From the NCBI GenBank assembly GCA_963995525.1, contig OZ023207.1, positions 3,812,105 through 3,876,104 on the forward strand: a DNA stretch of 64,000 nucleotides. The letters run 5' to 3'. Position 1 is the stretch's first letter. Each line of letters opens with the position of its first letter. The stretch comes from Escarpia spicata (taxonomy: Eukaryota; Annelida; Polychaeta; Sabellida; Siboglinidae). Of the stretch, positions 34,940 to 48,015 are shown piece after piece. The notes beneath the pieces are model-generated. The model was not told the origin of the DNA. It made no database searches and saw only the letters and a program-made list of their open reading frames with translations. The translations under genes were made by a program, and so were the position numbers.

Positions 34940-35940
34940 AACCGCTTCGGACACCCAAATACCAGTTACAATGAATCAGCAACGGTGTCGAGTGAGGGTT
35001 AGTTCATAGCGAAGCGGTTTCGTTATGGCAACCATTTTGAACACACTCATCCAGCACTGACTGTTCGTCGAACAGTTGTTGATGTCTTCGAACACAAGGC
35101 AGCGCTGACAGACGTCGTTGAACATCCGTTTGCGAGATCAGGCAGCGCGAGAGACAACATTAAGTGCGTCATCTTCTTCATCATGACCTTCGTCTTCCTC
35201 ATCATACTCTTCTTCATAATCTTCATATTCATATGTATCACAGTCATTTTCGTCATCACCATATCTTTTTCGTCATCTTCTTTATCTTCGTCTTAACCAA
35301 CATCTTCATTTTCAGTGTAACAATTCTCTTCACCCTAATCATTGTAGTCTTCATCATAACCATTATCGTCGTCTTCATCTTCATTTTTTATGATAATCTT
35401 CATCATCTTATTTTTCTCCGTTATCATAATATTGTTCTTCGTCTTCGTCATCATCCTCATGTTGTGTGTGTGTGTGTGTGTGTGAGCGTGCGTGCGTGCG
35501 TGCGTGCGTGCGTGTCCGCCCGTATGTAGGAATACGTGTTGTAATAAATATGTTCAAATTAGTTTTTGACATTAGATGATGGTCAGTCATTATTATTACA
35601 AAATGGGCCTGCATGTTCTTACAGAATGTGCAAACCTGACATTATTACAAAATGGGCATCAATGTCATTATAATAGTGTTACTACATTATTACATTATTA
35701 TGGTTTATTACAACACAATTGACCTGTTTTTATTTTAAAAATGGGTTTTTATTACAAAAAGGGCCTGGTTTTATTACACAATTGGTCAATTATTACAAAA
35801 TGGGTCGTAACATTCGTGGAATTTGACGATTACTGCGACCTCGAGAGAGTTCAATGCTATGTTCAATACGTTGTTTACACTGATGATAACTGGCTTGATA
35901 TCGTCGATCTCCAAAGTATTCATGTTGGTGAAAAGCTATG
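34940..35940 (-). pseudogene. GPCR pseudogene, duplicate of 24640-25590
   Basis: Helix 2 with first loop at about 35176-35060 ('LMLSLALPDLANGCSTTSVS'), helix 1 in broken frames at 35930-35820 (DNA matches 'tggcttgatatcgtcgatct'). Separated by degenerate TTC/ATC sequence and a microsatellite just as in the other copy. The ATG-like run of Met/Lys codons upstream of helix 2 is simple sequence, not a start. Confidence 0.8.
35160..35516. repeat. Cryptic TTC/ATC simple sequence plus (GT)n(GCGT)n
   Basis: Counterpart of 24900-25215, longer in the pyrimidine part and shorter in the microsatellite part (35462-35516). No GA tract. Confidence 0.9.
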
Positions 35941-36011
35941 CGTTTTCAGCGTGGCACGTTCACTTTTTGCAACTGTAGACGTCGCCATGTTGTGTTATTA
36001 ATATTTTGGGT

Positions 36012-39000
36012 ATTACACCTTTCAGTGCATTGGGTGTTGGAAGGTGGAGAGTCTGCAGAAGGAGATAGTTAGGTTGATAGATATTGTGAAGGGAATGGAG
36101 ATGGGAATTAGCAAGGAGGCAGGTCGAATGGAGAGAGACGACAGGGAGAGAGGTGAGAATACTGCAATACTGAAGGAGAATAGCAGTGGCAAGAAAACTG
36201 AGGAAAGGAGATTGAGAGGAGGGAAGGTGATTGGAGGGAAAGAAATTGGAAAATCGACAACAGAAAACGTGACAAGCGTTAAGGTGACAGGGGAGAAAGT
36301 GACCGTAGAGAAGGAGGGAGGGAAGATGGGACGGGAGAGGAGAGAAGAAAATGAGATGGAATGAAAGGTGAAGGGAAGAAACGTAGTGAGAGCAAATGTG
36401 ATAGAAGAGAAGTCAATAAAAGGGACGCTGACAGGAGGAAAGGTGACAAGAGAAAAAGCGACAGGAAAGAATGGATCGGAAGAGAATGTGACAGGAGAGA
36501 AGACGACAGGGTGGAAAGAAAACAACCAGACAGATGCAAACCGAAGAAGGAGCTATTCTAAGGCAGTGATTGAGGGGGCAATGAGGAAAAGGAGGGTGTT
36601 TATGAGCGATTCCATTATGAGAAAGATGGACAAGACATTGAGCGAGGGGGAGGACGTCGTTGTTTGTCTACCGGGGGCTAGGATTGAACATGTGACTGAC
36701 AGGGTAGAGAAGGTATTGGGACATGACACGGGGGGTCTATACTGGTACAAGTAGGAGCAAATAATGAAGACAGGGAGAGAACAATTGCGATAGTACAGAT
36801 ATATAGACAGATAGTGACGAAGCTAAAGGAGACAAGAGTTGAACATGTTATTCTGTCAGGACGTTTGCCAGTAATGGAAGGAAGGGGGGCAACGTATAGA
36901 AACTGCAAGAGGATGGCGATCAACGCACTAGTTGAGCAGATGTGTGAAGAAGAGGGTGTGGGATTCACATCTTAGTGGAAAGGGGCAGCAGTTTTCTCAG
37001 AGAACCTGCAACGATCTGTTGACAGTGGGACAGGTTGGATCTATTTAAACTAGATTCGCAGGGGGGGGGGGGCTTACAGAAAAGCCTGAAACTGGAGGCA
37101 TAGATAAAGACAGCACAAATAAATCAGCAAAGAACAGTCTGGAAAACTCTTCTGAAGCTGAATATAAATGTGTTTATTTAAATGCAAGGAGTATAGTAAA
37201 CAAAATAAATGAACTAAACATTATGGTAGAAGATATTGACCCTCACATAATAAGTATAGCCGAATCCTGGACAACCACCGATTTATCAGATGCCGAATTG
37301 GGACTGACAGGATATGTAATTTTTAGGAAAGATAGAATAGGAAGAAGGGGATGTGGAGTTATTTTGTACATTAAAGAATCTATCCAGGCATATGAAATAA
37401 AATTATAAAGAGAAGCAGATTGCGAAGAAGCTGTTTGGTGTAACATAGTTACAGGAAACTTAACGTTAACAGTTGGGTTAGTTTATCGAAGTCCAAACAT
37501 AAGCATAGAAGAGAATGAAAAAACACAAAACGCTATAATGGAAGTAAGCAAACGGGACTGTATTATTATATGGGATTTTAAGCACGGGCATATACAATGG
37601 AAAACTCTACAGAGTATGGGAGTGAGGACCACACGTTTTTAGTTTTAGTTCAAGATACTTTCCTTTCTCGTGCTAGAACCAACCAGGGGTGAGAATGTGT
37701 TAGACATAGTTTTGTCCTCTCAGAATGAATTATTTGACAATGTCAAGATATGTGAGCCACTGGGGAGTAGTGATCACAACCAACCAGATACATTTTACCA
37801 TCAAAGTAAAATCAGAAAGGAATAGCAAAAAGCAGTATAGGAGAAATTTCCACAAAGGAAGGTACAAGGACATGAGGAAATATTTAGCAAAGATAGACTG
37901 GAATAACACACTGAAAAATAACACAGCAACAGAATGCTGGAATATATTAATGAGTGAAACTAAGTGCATAGTCGATAAATTTGTACCCTTCAAAAACAAG
38001 GGAAACGGTCCAAAAAGAAACACTTGTCGAAAGAAGCCATTAAAAACATTAAGTATAAACAAATGATGTGGAAGTCATATAGATGTACTGGAAATGATGA
38101 AGACTACAGCAGTTACAAAGAAGCACTTAACCAAGCTACAGCTGAAATTAGAAATTCAAAGAGAAGCTATGAACAACAATTAGCTAGGAATATAAAACAT
38201 GACAGCAAGAGTTTTGATGCGTTTGCGAAGCAAACAGAACGTTCAAGATGAGGTCGGTCCTCTAGAAGATAGTGCTGGAAATATAATATCAGAAGGATTC
38301 TTAATGGCAGAAGACCTAAATGACTACTTTAGATCAGTGTTTACCAGAGTAGCTATAAGTTCACTGCCAATACCAGAGGATAAGTTCAAGGGGGCAGATT
38401 CAGACTATTTAGGACAATTAATTGTAACCCCGGAAATGGTAGCTAAGAAAATAAGGGCTGTGAAGGATAATACATCACCTGGACTAGATGGGATTCCGCC
38501 CAAACTACTATTGGAAATTGTAGGACCAATTAGCGTGCCGCTTGCAACAGTTTTCAATTTGTCATTAGAAGAGGGAGTGGTTCCTTTAGAATGGAAAGAG
38601 GCAAACATTATAACGTTATTTAAAAAAAACGTTCGAGAAACAAGTCAGAGAACTATAGACCAGTGAGTTTAACATCACTGATTTGCAAATTATTAGAAAG
38701 ATTAATTAAAGATCACATGGTGGATTTTCTTGTTAAACAAAACTTTATAAACCCATCTCAACATGGTTTGTTTAACGCGAGGTCATGCCTAACAAATATG
38801 TTATGTTTTTTGGAAGACATCACTAAGTGGGTAGATGAGGGATCACCAGTAGATATCGTCTACTTAGATTTTCAAAAAGCTTTCGAAAAAGTACCACATC
38901 AAAAATTACTGCTTAAACTAAAGGCCCATGGCATAGGAAATGGTATAATAAACTGGATAGAAAAATGGCTGATTGACAGAAGACAACGTGTAGTAGTTGA

Positions 39001-40085
39001 TGGAGAGGCTTCAAACTGGAAATCGGTATTGAGTGCGGTACCACAGTGATCAGTACTAGGACCTATATTATTCTTAATATATATCAACGATTTGGATGAT
39101 GTAATAACAAGCAAGGTGTTCAAATTTGCGGATGATACCAAACTGTTTAGAAGGATTAAAAGTGATGGAGATATACAGTATTTACAAGATGATCTTGACA
39201 GGTTAATCAAATGGTCTGAAAAGTAGCAAATGCTGTTTAATTTTAGGGAATGTAAATGCCTCCACACAGGACATGGGAACGAAGAAGTAGAATATACAAT
39301 GGGGGGCACTGTACTAAGCACTACTGTAAAAGAAAAGGAGTGAGGGTTAACCATTAGTGCTGATGTGAAGGTTTCAGAGCAGTGCGGAATTGCAGCTTCA
39401 AAGGGAAATCAAATCCTTTGATTAATTAGGCGAAACATAACGTATAAGGAAGCTACAAAACAATAGTGAGGCCTGGATTAGAATATTGTCTTCAAGCGTG
39501 GAGGCCATATCGCAGGAAGGACATAGATATGCTAGAAGGAGTGCGTAGGAGAGCAACTGAAATTACACTAAAACTGAGAGATCTTAGTTACGTAGTACGC
39601 CTAAAAATGCGGCTTAACAACACTAGAGACCAGGAGATTGAGAGGAGATCAGATTGAAGTGTTTAAAATAATGAATGGTTATGAAAATATTGATAGAAAT
39701 TGTTTTTCTCAGTTAAGAAAGATAGAAGGACTAGAGGACATGAAGTTACATTAGCAAAGGAGCAGTGTAGATTAGATATAAGAAAGTTTTAATTTTCACA
39801 AAGGACTGTAAATGAATGAAACAGATTATCTGCTGTTTGTGTGGGTGCTAGCGGCGTGAACATGTTTAAAAATAAAATAGACACTTACCTCAGAAGAGCG
39901 GGATACACATAGATAAAAGGGTCGGACTCTCGATAAGCCAAAGGGCTTCCTTGTCCACCTGCCACCTAGAGTTAGTTCTCTGGGTGGCAATCTTGTTAAA
40001 TCTTGTTATATACATACCTGTCTTCTCTCCAGACTGCAAAGCGGAATTACTACACTGGTATAATCCTGTAAAATAAGAAAAAACA
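36012..40085 (+). mobile_element. Near full-length CR1-like LINE, inactive
   Basis: In order: charged coiled ORF1 start (36044-36360); esterase-like ORF1 region with 'SDSIMRK' (about 36605) and 'VVVCLPGARIEHVTDRVEK' (36660-36710), later 'HVILSG' and 'YRNCKRMAIN' in shifted frames; endonuclease from 'YLNARSIVNKINELN' (37180) through 'GYVIFRKDR' to 'GSSDHNQ' (37765); linker 37800-38250; RT 'NTSPGLDGIPPKLL' (38470), 'YLDFQKAFEKVPHQKLL' (38865), 'VPQ.SVLGP' (39040), catalytic box 'KFADDTKLF' (39122); thumb/C-terminus to 'YLRRAGYT' (39890). At least eight stops or frameshifts. It lies at the B/C junction of block pair 2, where copy 1 is uninterrupted. Confidence 0.88.
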
Positions 40086-41578
40086 CAATTGATGTGGAAA
40101 TGCCTAAAGGAACCCCTGCCAAGAAAATCCAATTCCAGCACCAAAGGTATACTTGTTAAAGGTCAAATAATTACTGATCCCAAATGTAAGGCCAACGCTT
40201 TCAATAAATATTGTATATCCATTTTATATCCATTGGCAAGTAGGATTTCACCAGCTGCTTCATTCACTCCTCCTATATCACCCGAAATACCAGCTTTTAC
40301 GTTCCAAACTTTCACACCTGATTTAGTTGAACAAAAATTAAGGAATATTACCGGGAATAAATCTGTTGGTCTGGACAGACTGCCTGGCAGACTACTACGC
40401 GTAGCAGCACCAGTCATAAAACAACCACTCGCTTTTATTCAAAATCTCTCTCTGAAACCTGGCAAGTTTATCACAGAATGGAAATGTGCAAAGCTGCTAC
40501 CATTTTACAACTCAGGTCCACCAATGAAAACTAACAAATACAGACCGATCGCAATTGTACCCATTTTGTGTAAACTACTTGAATGTTTTGTTCATAGTTT
40601 TTTTACAGATTATTTGGAAGAACATAAATGTCTCACGAATGCCCAATTCGGTTTCAGAAGATTGCACTCCACTGTAACTTCACTGCTAAATGTTACAAAT
40701 CGATGGTTAAAAAACAACGATAAAGAACTTGAAACTGGAGTAATGTTCATTGACCTCCGGAAGGCATTTGATACCGTGGACACTGATATTCTGCTGGCCA
40801 AACGTAAAGGATGTGGGGTTACACAGATTGAACATAAGTGGCTCTGGAACTTCCTCACTGGTAGATCACAGTAAATTTCGGTGGATGGCCATCTGTCTGA
40901 TCATTTGCCTGTCAATATTAGGGTGCCCCAAGGGTCAATCTTGGACCCCTGTTGTTTCTGCTATACCTAAATGATCTGCCTACAGTCACAGAATCCTGCA
41001 ATATAAACATGTTTGCAGACGACACTGACATTGATTCAGCAGCAAATCCAGGTTGTTCGGCTCAATTGTAATCCAAAATCAACAATGATTTATGCAAAGT
41101 CCAACATAATTTTGATATTAACAAACTTAGTATTAATGTACAGAAATGTCAGTTGATGCTAATTGGCACTCATAAGTCCATTGCCAAGATGGCTGATGTT
41201 AGAATTCGTATCAACAATGAACCACTTAAACATGTATCGGTAGCCAAATTCAAAACAGCAATTCTGTTCAAACCTTAAAAAGGACCCTACGTAAATATCT
41301 GAGTGCTACACCACTATTTAAAATATCTGAGTGCTACACCACTTTGTTTTTATGTGTTTCTTGTATGTTATGCCTACTTTATATTTTTATTTCATGCATT
41401 CTATTTATTATTATTTACTTATTTATTTATTAATTGTAATATCTTTTAACTTGTATCCTTTGTACACATATCAACTCATGTTGTATGATTGATGTAAATG
41501 GTGTATGAATGGCTCAGCCATCGAAAATAGTGAAAACAAAGTATATCTCCGAGTGTAAACAAAATTGTCATTCAATCA
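40086..41578 (+). mobile_element. Second LINE, 5'-truncated, joined to the CR1-like element
   Basis: A 261-codon ORF (40089-40874) gives linker and RT: 'GNKSVGLDRLPGRLLRVAAP', 'NKYRPIAIVPILCKLLE', 'NAQFGFRRLHSTVTSLL', 'MFIDLRKAFDTVDTDILL'. After a frameshift come 'VPQGSIL' (about 40922), 'LYLNDLP' and 'NMFADDTDID' (about 41008). The C-terminal part is mostly lost, with a short direct duplication of 'aaatatctgagtgctacacc' at about 41294-41342. The T-rich 3' region ends near 41578. Distinct from the element before it; the pair may have inserted in steps. Confidence 0.82.
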
Positions 41579-42209
41579 ATACAGAACAACCAACGATTTG
41601 TCCCATCTCTAACCACCGCGAAATGGTACTAAATTGACACTGCTTTGTGGTAATCAATATTCACTCGAGCCTCCCAGATATTTGAAGCGTCTACTCATTA
41701 TCATACTACTAATTTGATTACGTCGCGTGTTGCTGTGACTTTGCAAACTACTCGTTGCAATTATTAACTTGATACTATTTCCACGTTGTACGAGAACGTG
41801 GTGTATCGTTTCTGCCATAATATAAGTTACTAATGTTACAATTAGTGCCGTAATGTAATTATTAAAGTTATTGAATGCACACTCAGCATCACGTAAGTGT
41901 CATATACCGCGGCGTTGAGGCTAATAAAAATAAATAAAATGTAGAAACTTTGAAGACGCACTAAAGAAAAGACCGTGTTCCAAGCATGCATTAAGTACAA
42001 AGATCCACTGAACTTGTTCTTGTATTCAACAGATCAATGGTGCCACAATCAAGCCACAACTGATGGGAACGTTCTCTTTATGCAAATATTGTTATCGTTG
42101 AGATGAATGTATAATCTGACCCAAACTCTTAACACGTATTGTCTATCACTGCACGCTACAGAATGGACAGTTTGTTATAGGTACATAACTTCTCCTCGAC
42201 AATTTCCGT

Positions 42210-42352
42210 GCGTTGTTTGTTCGATATAAAGGAGGATGTTTCACTTTAGAGCATACGACGCTGATGGGCATCGCCGTATAATCGTTGGCGAGATCAGACA
42301 GCGTGGGAGACAAGATGAAGAGCGTTGTGGTATCATGACTGCCAACTACCAA
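42210..42352 (-). pseudogene. GPCR helix 2 remnant
   Basis: The minus-strand reading 'TTTLFILSPTLSDLANDYTA' then 'MPIS' corresponds to helix 2 of the intact receptor ('TTLFMFSLTLCDLTNGCTA'). About 45 codons are left. The parallel position in the other block has been replaced by a local duplication. Confidence 0.75.
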
Positions 42353-43060
42353 GGCATGCCGTCAGGGTACGGACATTTTTGCTAGTTGTTATTAATTGAA
42401 AGCCAGGTGTAGAATGTATGCAACGCTACGTACGTAAGTTTCGCCACTGCTCTCTAGATTCCAGGAAACAACTTAACTTCCAACCGCAATTCAAGGAAAT
42501 GTCTATATTTACCGAAACGAACAACCACAATACGTAATAAACGGATAATATTTCCAAAATACAAAAATAAATACAAAGCATCTCAATTGTATCATGTTAT
42601 TGGCTACCCCTCCACGCGGTAGATAACAGTTTCACCAAATCGGCATGCCAGGGGCAAGGGCCTATTTATATTAGTGTTGGCAGAAACGCTCCTGGAGTAT
42701 GTTGAAGCCGAGTGTTAATCGTACAATAGCTTACTCCAAAATCAATACGGCAAACTCGACAAGGTGTATGTACGCAATACCTTCATAGTAGAGCTTCTTA
42801 ACTCTTCTAGTACTCGGATACTGTCAATAGAATCACGACTGGTTCACATGTGCTGCAGTAGGTACTAGTTAATAGATTATGTCGACCAGAACAATTCCTC
42901 TTAAGGGGACTAAGTTATCACAGTTCCCACCTGACTGCCACGAACATATTTCACTAGCCATGTTTCGTCTAAGTAACAGCAAAAAGTGTAAACTAATAAA
43001 TGGCCGCAGTCCGTATTTAACACGTGACCGATCGTAGCGCCGCCTGTCAGCAGTCCAGCC

Positions 43061-43180
43061 ATGGCCAGCAATGGTCATTATTGTGCAGTTCTTAATTGCC
43101 ACAATGGTCATAAAAAGACCAGAGTTGAGTTTCGTTCGGTACCCCCGTAAAGATGAAAGTTTGGTGAACCAAACTATGTT
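43061..43180 (+). pseudogene. THAP-like zinc finger start, second copy
   Basis: The reading 'MASNGHYCAVLNCHNGHKKT' then 'RVEFRSVPP' stops by frameshift. It keeps the CxxxxC pair, as the copy at 27053 does. Both follow a shared GC-rich leader ('tcgtagcgccgcctgtc'). Confidence 0.45.
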
Positions 43181-43326
43181 ACCAAAATAACACAAACTGC
43201 AATTTGTACGTGAAATAATCGTTAAAAACGTAACTATTCAGCTTGTTTGATGATATTTAGGGGTGCATTTTATTGTACCAAAGAGTTTAATATAATAAGA
43301 GGCCGCAGTTCACAATGTTGCGATAC

Positions 43327-43435
43327 ACTGGGGTAGCCTCGAGAGATCGGCAAGAAACTGACCGATATGGAGGAACGTTGACGCTATACAAAACGACAAC
43401 AGGCAATAAGTAGGTAAGTACGTAAGTAGACTTGG
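43327..43435 (+). mobile_element. 3' tail of an RTE-like LINE, duplicate of 5640-5755
   Basis: The reading 'WGSLERSARN.PIWRNVDAI' is followed by 'agtaggtaagtacgtaag'. First feature of block pair 1 copy 2. Confidence 0.5.
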
Positions 43436-43654
43436 CGAGATTTTTGTAACAATGTAGAATCTTATATGAAGAAAGTGAAATCGTAATTTCGACTTTTTAA
43501 TGAACCGTTGTTTTGAACTTCGTTGTACTTTCACGCATGCGTACTACTTCAAAAATAAAATATATTATTTCTTCAATTTGTAAATGTCTATTTCTTTGTT
43601 ATCTAGTGTTGAAAAAGGTACACATTTCTGCTGTACGTATTTATGTGTTTTGTT

Positions 43655-43745
43655 GTATGTGTGTGGGGGGGGGGCATATGTGCGTGTGAGCGTGCGTCTG
43701 TGCGTGCGTGCGTGCATGCGTGCATGCATGCGTGCGTATGTGTGC
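43655..43745. repeat. GT/GCGT-rich microsatellite
   Basis: A 'gtgtgtggggggggggcat' stretch, then imperfect GCGT and GCATGC units. From 43860 to 44010 the sequence is built of loosely repeated 'atgcac' phrases. This part has no counterpart in copy 1 of block pair 1. Confidence 0.85.
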
Positions 43746-44164
43746 AGCATAGTTCAATTAAAGTCTGAATACAATGTACTTGTCGCCTCTTGTTAGTCAC
43801 AGGTCTTCCAAAAGTTAATATTATTTAAGCAATTTAATTATGTTGAGTGTATCCAATACATTAATGGTGCAAGCATGTTTTCATGCATGAGCATGTCTTT
43901 ACGAACATATGCACGCCAGCAAACATGCACGAATTTACGTATGCACGTATACACATGTTTTCATATGCACAAAATACATATGCACTTATGCACATATGCA
44001 GTGCAAGTATGTAAAACGTTTAACAGTAAACAAAACTACTGAAAACAATTCAACAATGTGATTTGTATTTAAAGGGAGAAGACAAACTTGGCAAATAATA
44101 GCCAATATGCTACATTCACTGTGTAATATTGTTGAGCCACGTCGACATCATTTCAGTCGTTTTA

Positions 44165-45054
44165 CTTCGAACATACTAAAAAAAGACTAAATAGATAATA
44201 TTATTGACCGAAGAATTACACATCAATATCCAAACTGCTGCAAATCTATACGAATAAGGCAAATACTTGTTCATACCTATGGCTGATACGAATACGTGTA
44301 TTACAATAGGAATAGTTACAATCAGATAAGCCAAACATATACACAAAATACTTCTACCAAAGCGAATGGATTTCAAAGTCACCGATGGACTGATTTCAAC
44401 GTAGGCAGCTCCACCAGTGATTGAGTTCACTTGCGCGGTTATTTGAAGGTGAGTTCGCACAATCACGGATAGTATCTTTGCATTGGCATAAACGATGACA
44501 ATGATTGATACTACTGTTACCAGTATCAACCCTTTAAGTAGTGTAGCTTCAATTGAGGAAGTTATGTCTACTTCGAACATGCATGTGTCGATGCCCCACA
44601 TTGTCGTTCCTTGGAGAAATGCCGCAAATAAAACCGCCCCAGTCAACCATATGCAGCAAACGATGACGTAACATCGATTCCTAGTGAGGATTTGTTCATG
44701 TCGCAGCGGTTTCGTTATGGCGACCATCTTGCACACAGTTATTCAGCAGAGACTGTGCATGGAGTTGAATACGAACCAAGAAGTGCAGAATAGTTTAATC
44801 CTAGTCAGGTAGCGAGTCATGTTACGTGCATTCGACGTCACGAAGGAACACACGGCAGCGCTGATGGGCATCGACGTACAGCCGTTGGCGAGATCAGACA
44901 GCGTGAGAGACAACATGAAGAGCGTTGTACTATCTTCGCGCAGTTGCGGATGTTTAACAATTACCGCGATCACGAGCACGTTCAATGTTATAGTCATCAT
45001 GATCACAGCACTGATGATGACGGGCTTCACATCCTCAAAATATGTCACATCCAT
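44165..45054 (-). pseudogene. Full-length GPCR pseudogene, paralogue of 6027-6956
   Basis: Nearly the whole receptor is readable: helix 1 'VKPVIISAVIMMTITLNVLV', helix 2 'LTLSDLANGCTSMPIS', helix 3 'CTSWFVFNSMHSLC', 'KMVAITKPLR' in place of the DRY region, helix 6 'LCICLAYLIVTIPIVI', helix 7 'FAAVWILMCNSSVNNIIYLV'. Two nonsense codons break it. TGG (Trp, helix 3) has become TGA at 44743-44745, and a Pro codon after helix 7 has become TAG at 44176-44178. A few extra codons precede the helix 3 Cys. All other frames are kept, so inactivation seems recent relative to the duplication. Confidence 0.92.
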
Positions 45055-45329
45055 ACTTCATTTATATCCTCAATGTATGCTAGATGCACTGTGACAACGC
45101 TAGTAACGATCAATGTCACACCGCCGACTGTGTTCATACGTTACGTTACATCATTTGTTAATAGTCAACAGTGCTTGCTGATTGGTTTACGTTCCTCAGT
45201 GCCGGGAAGATTTCAGGCGCTGTAAATATTGCTGAGTTAATGTACGGCATATCTGAGCTGGTTTTCTTTACACCTTACTGACAGATACCAAACCATTAAG
45301 ATTGGGAACTGCTTTTCGGCTGCACTAGC

Positions 45330-46066
45330 CACGTTATATGGTGTTCCCCGGGTTTCTTTTGTTGTGCCTTTGCTTTTCACTTTACATAACAAGTCTACGC
45401 TCTGTTATTAACTTTCATAATTTGTACCATCATCTTTGTGCAGACGATACACAGACTTACATTTTAAATATATACGCCTAATATTATTTGCTCCTTAAAT
45501 CAGCTCAGAAAATGCACTTGTTACAAATAGGTTTGACTATTGCAATTACCCTTTTCACAATATTGCCCTTACGGATATCACTAGGTTACAACGTGTACAG
45601 AATTGTTTAGCTAGGATTGTGACTCGGTCTCCGCAATTTTCTCATTCACTGCGTCTTCTGAAGACATTGCTTTGGCTTCCTGTACGATATCATATTAGTT
45701 TTAAGATTTGTACCATTACCTATCCAGCTTCGATCATCTAGTTCTGATTTACTTTTTGTTTGTATAATCAATACTAATATTGGAACTAGGGCGTGTTCTG
45801 TTGTTGCATCATCCCGCTGGAATATGCTCCCTCTTTGAGTAAGATCAGTTCAAAATATTATACAATATTGCCGTCTTTAAAAACTGTCCTTTATAACTTG
45901 CGTATCCACATTAGCTCTCTGGCGTACCGATCTATATGTTCACGATTTTAACATGGCTGATCGATTGATCGATTTTTTTATTGACTAACCCTTTGTACTG
46001 ATGCGCCTTTGAGCTTGGTTTCAGTGGGTTTAGCCGCAAAAAGAGTTACTTTATTATTATTATTAT
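45330..46066 (+). mobile_element. L2-like LINE, internally deleted copy
   Basis: Counterpart of 7222-7431 plus 14123-14985: 'LATLYGVPRVSFVVPLLFTL' and 'CADDTQTYI' (about 45440), then a jump to the 'NRFDYCNYPF' region (about 45530), 'LLKTLLWLPVRYHIS' and the 3' (TTA)n tail at 46050-46066. The deletion removes the site of the TTAA element, so the empty site cannot be read here. Confidence 0.8.
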
Positions 46067-46699
46067 TATATCACGACGTAACGGGAACATTCCTAATCGA
46101 AAAACAATACAAGTGTCAACACTGGTGAGATTGCATTTGCTCAAATGTGAGTAGTTATTGGTGGTAAGTTGAAATGTCGTGTATCACGTACTTGTCCTAT
46201 TCAATACTCAATTGCTTCTACAATGCCCGAGCTACATTTGTTGCACAAAATGGCAAGTGTGAATGGCAGAATAGTTCAAGTATAACTAATTATAAATCCT
46301 TGACTTGTAGAAAATATTGAATGAACGAACGAACAATTGAAAGATCGAATGAATGAATTACAACAGAATATGACATTTAATACCAAAGTATCATTATATG
46401 TAATGGTGTTATTACGATATCAAGAAATTGGAGATGTGGTCATTAAAAAAAATGGCCGCAGTGCTAAGAAATACACTTACATAAATGATATTCTTATGAA
46501 CAGTGAACCGTGGGTCATAGGCAACATCTCTGGCAGGTCAAACCTTCGACGTAGTGATTGCCCAACTATAAAACATTTTGAACTTGGCCATCAAGAAACT
46601 AAATACTAACAAATAAATTAATAAATTGAGTTTAATAAAAAACACAACTTAAAACAGTGTTAGTGTAAGCTCCTATATTGCCACATTCACTGTATAAAG
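46067..46699. other. Copy-specific insertion, no gene seen
   Basis: About 620 bp with no counterpart between LINE and receptor remnant in copy 1. A 90-codon ORF (46337-46609, plus) has no recognised domain. Confidence 0.4.
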
Positions 46700-47010
46700 T
46701 GGTTGAACCATATCGAAATCATATTAGTTGCTGTATTCTGAACTCACTGAAAAAGGACTAAATAAATTAAATACGTCTATAGCAATAGGAACAGTTATAA
46801 TTATATACGCCAAACATATGTACAAACAGCACATTTCTACCAGAGCGAATCGATTTCTTCATCAATGACAGAATGCTTCCAATACGTTCAGTTTTTTCCC
46901 CCGAACGAGTTCACGTGCGAGGTAATTTGAAGGTGTATACGCACAATCACGTATATCCTTGCGAAGGAGCATACAGTAATGTCCATGCAATAACGTGAAG
47001 TGGTGTGAGC
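46700..47010 (-). pseudogene. GPCR pseudogene, duplicate of 15000-15425
   Basis: DNA parallels 15090-15340 ('cagagcgaatcgatttcttc' in both). Protein pieces of the helix 5-6 loop and helix 6 can be read in broken frames. Helix 7 is reduced. Confidence 0.75.
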
Positions 47011-47640
47011 TGTGTTGTAAGTATGCAGTTTGAGTTATCATAATCTCCGACTACGTCTCAACGCTGTGGATGACAGACTTCTCATCGGTTTGCACCAGAT
47101 ACTTATATCTTACACAATGTCTTCTTCGTTAGCAGTCGGCCGTGGGTTGTCTTTTAACGAAGTAAAAACAAAGAATGTTACTTATAGATGGAGGACAATA
47201 ATTATATTACGTTTTGTGCTCCAGTAGGTCTGGAATGTTAATTGATGACAACATTTATAAATGCATTCTCTCATTCATTGGATGGCTCCTAGGACAGCGA
47301 GTCTCCCTTCTGTTAGGATGACGTGATATTAAATATTTATACAATACATTATATACTTACCACATTTGTGTTCATGTTAACTCGATTACAGTATAATGTA
47401 CGTTTCTCTTTTGTTTCTGTAACAATTATTATGTTGTATTGTGGATTTTGAGACAAATTAAAATTCCCTGTTCCTATTTCAGAGTCAAACTAACAAAAAA
47501 CTGATGTTTGCATTTCAGTTGACCTTGAAATGACCTAGTATTAAGGTCAATGTATTCGCCTAAAATCGGGAAAACATTGTCCCCCAGAAAGTATTCAGAA
47601 TGTGTGTGTTCATGAGCCGGGGCCCGTATTCTCGAATGGC

Positions 47641-47880
47641 GTAGGGAGCGCGGCTAATGTAGTGGTTAGCACATCCGCCAGCCATGTCAGCGCTTTGATG
47701 TCTAAACCCGGACCGGGCATGCATGATATTTGGTATAAAACCTGGTTTTCAACATTGGGGACTGTGTATCCATCCTGACTCGGAGATCACGTTAATGATG
47801 GTCCCATCTCAATTTCAGACGCAAAAGAACCACTGAGGACGACAAGCACCCGGGCAGTGATAACAATGATACAGACTATT
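47641..47880 (+). mobile_element. tRNA-derived SINE, second copy
   Basis: A box in 'gctaatgtagtggttagcac' (about 47653), B box decayed ('atgtctaaacccgga'). Same body as the copy at 15941. Present in both duplicates, so inserted before the duplication. Confidence 0.75.
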
Positions 47881-48015
47881 CAGTTAATATATCTCGTTGC
47901 CGAGCGCTGGAAACAAATAGACATAGAACGAGAATTTACGAATTTCTTATGGCCATTTTTACATAAAATTGACGTAAAAACAGTGTTAGTTATGATTTTT
48001 GTCGCCAGTGCTTGT

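Larger units (their letters stand above)
41583..43310. repeat. Segmental duplication, block pair 2 part C, copy 2
   Basis: Collinear with 25690-27320. It differs by holding the GPCR remnant at 42210-42352 and by ending at about 43320, where block pair 1 copy 2 begins. Confidence 0.85.

Noticed and set aside
43565..43800. His/Thr/Ala-rich ORFs
   Set aside because: Products of the GT/GCGT microsatellite, not genes; the AC tract at 53456 gives similar artefacts.
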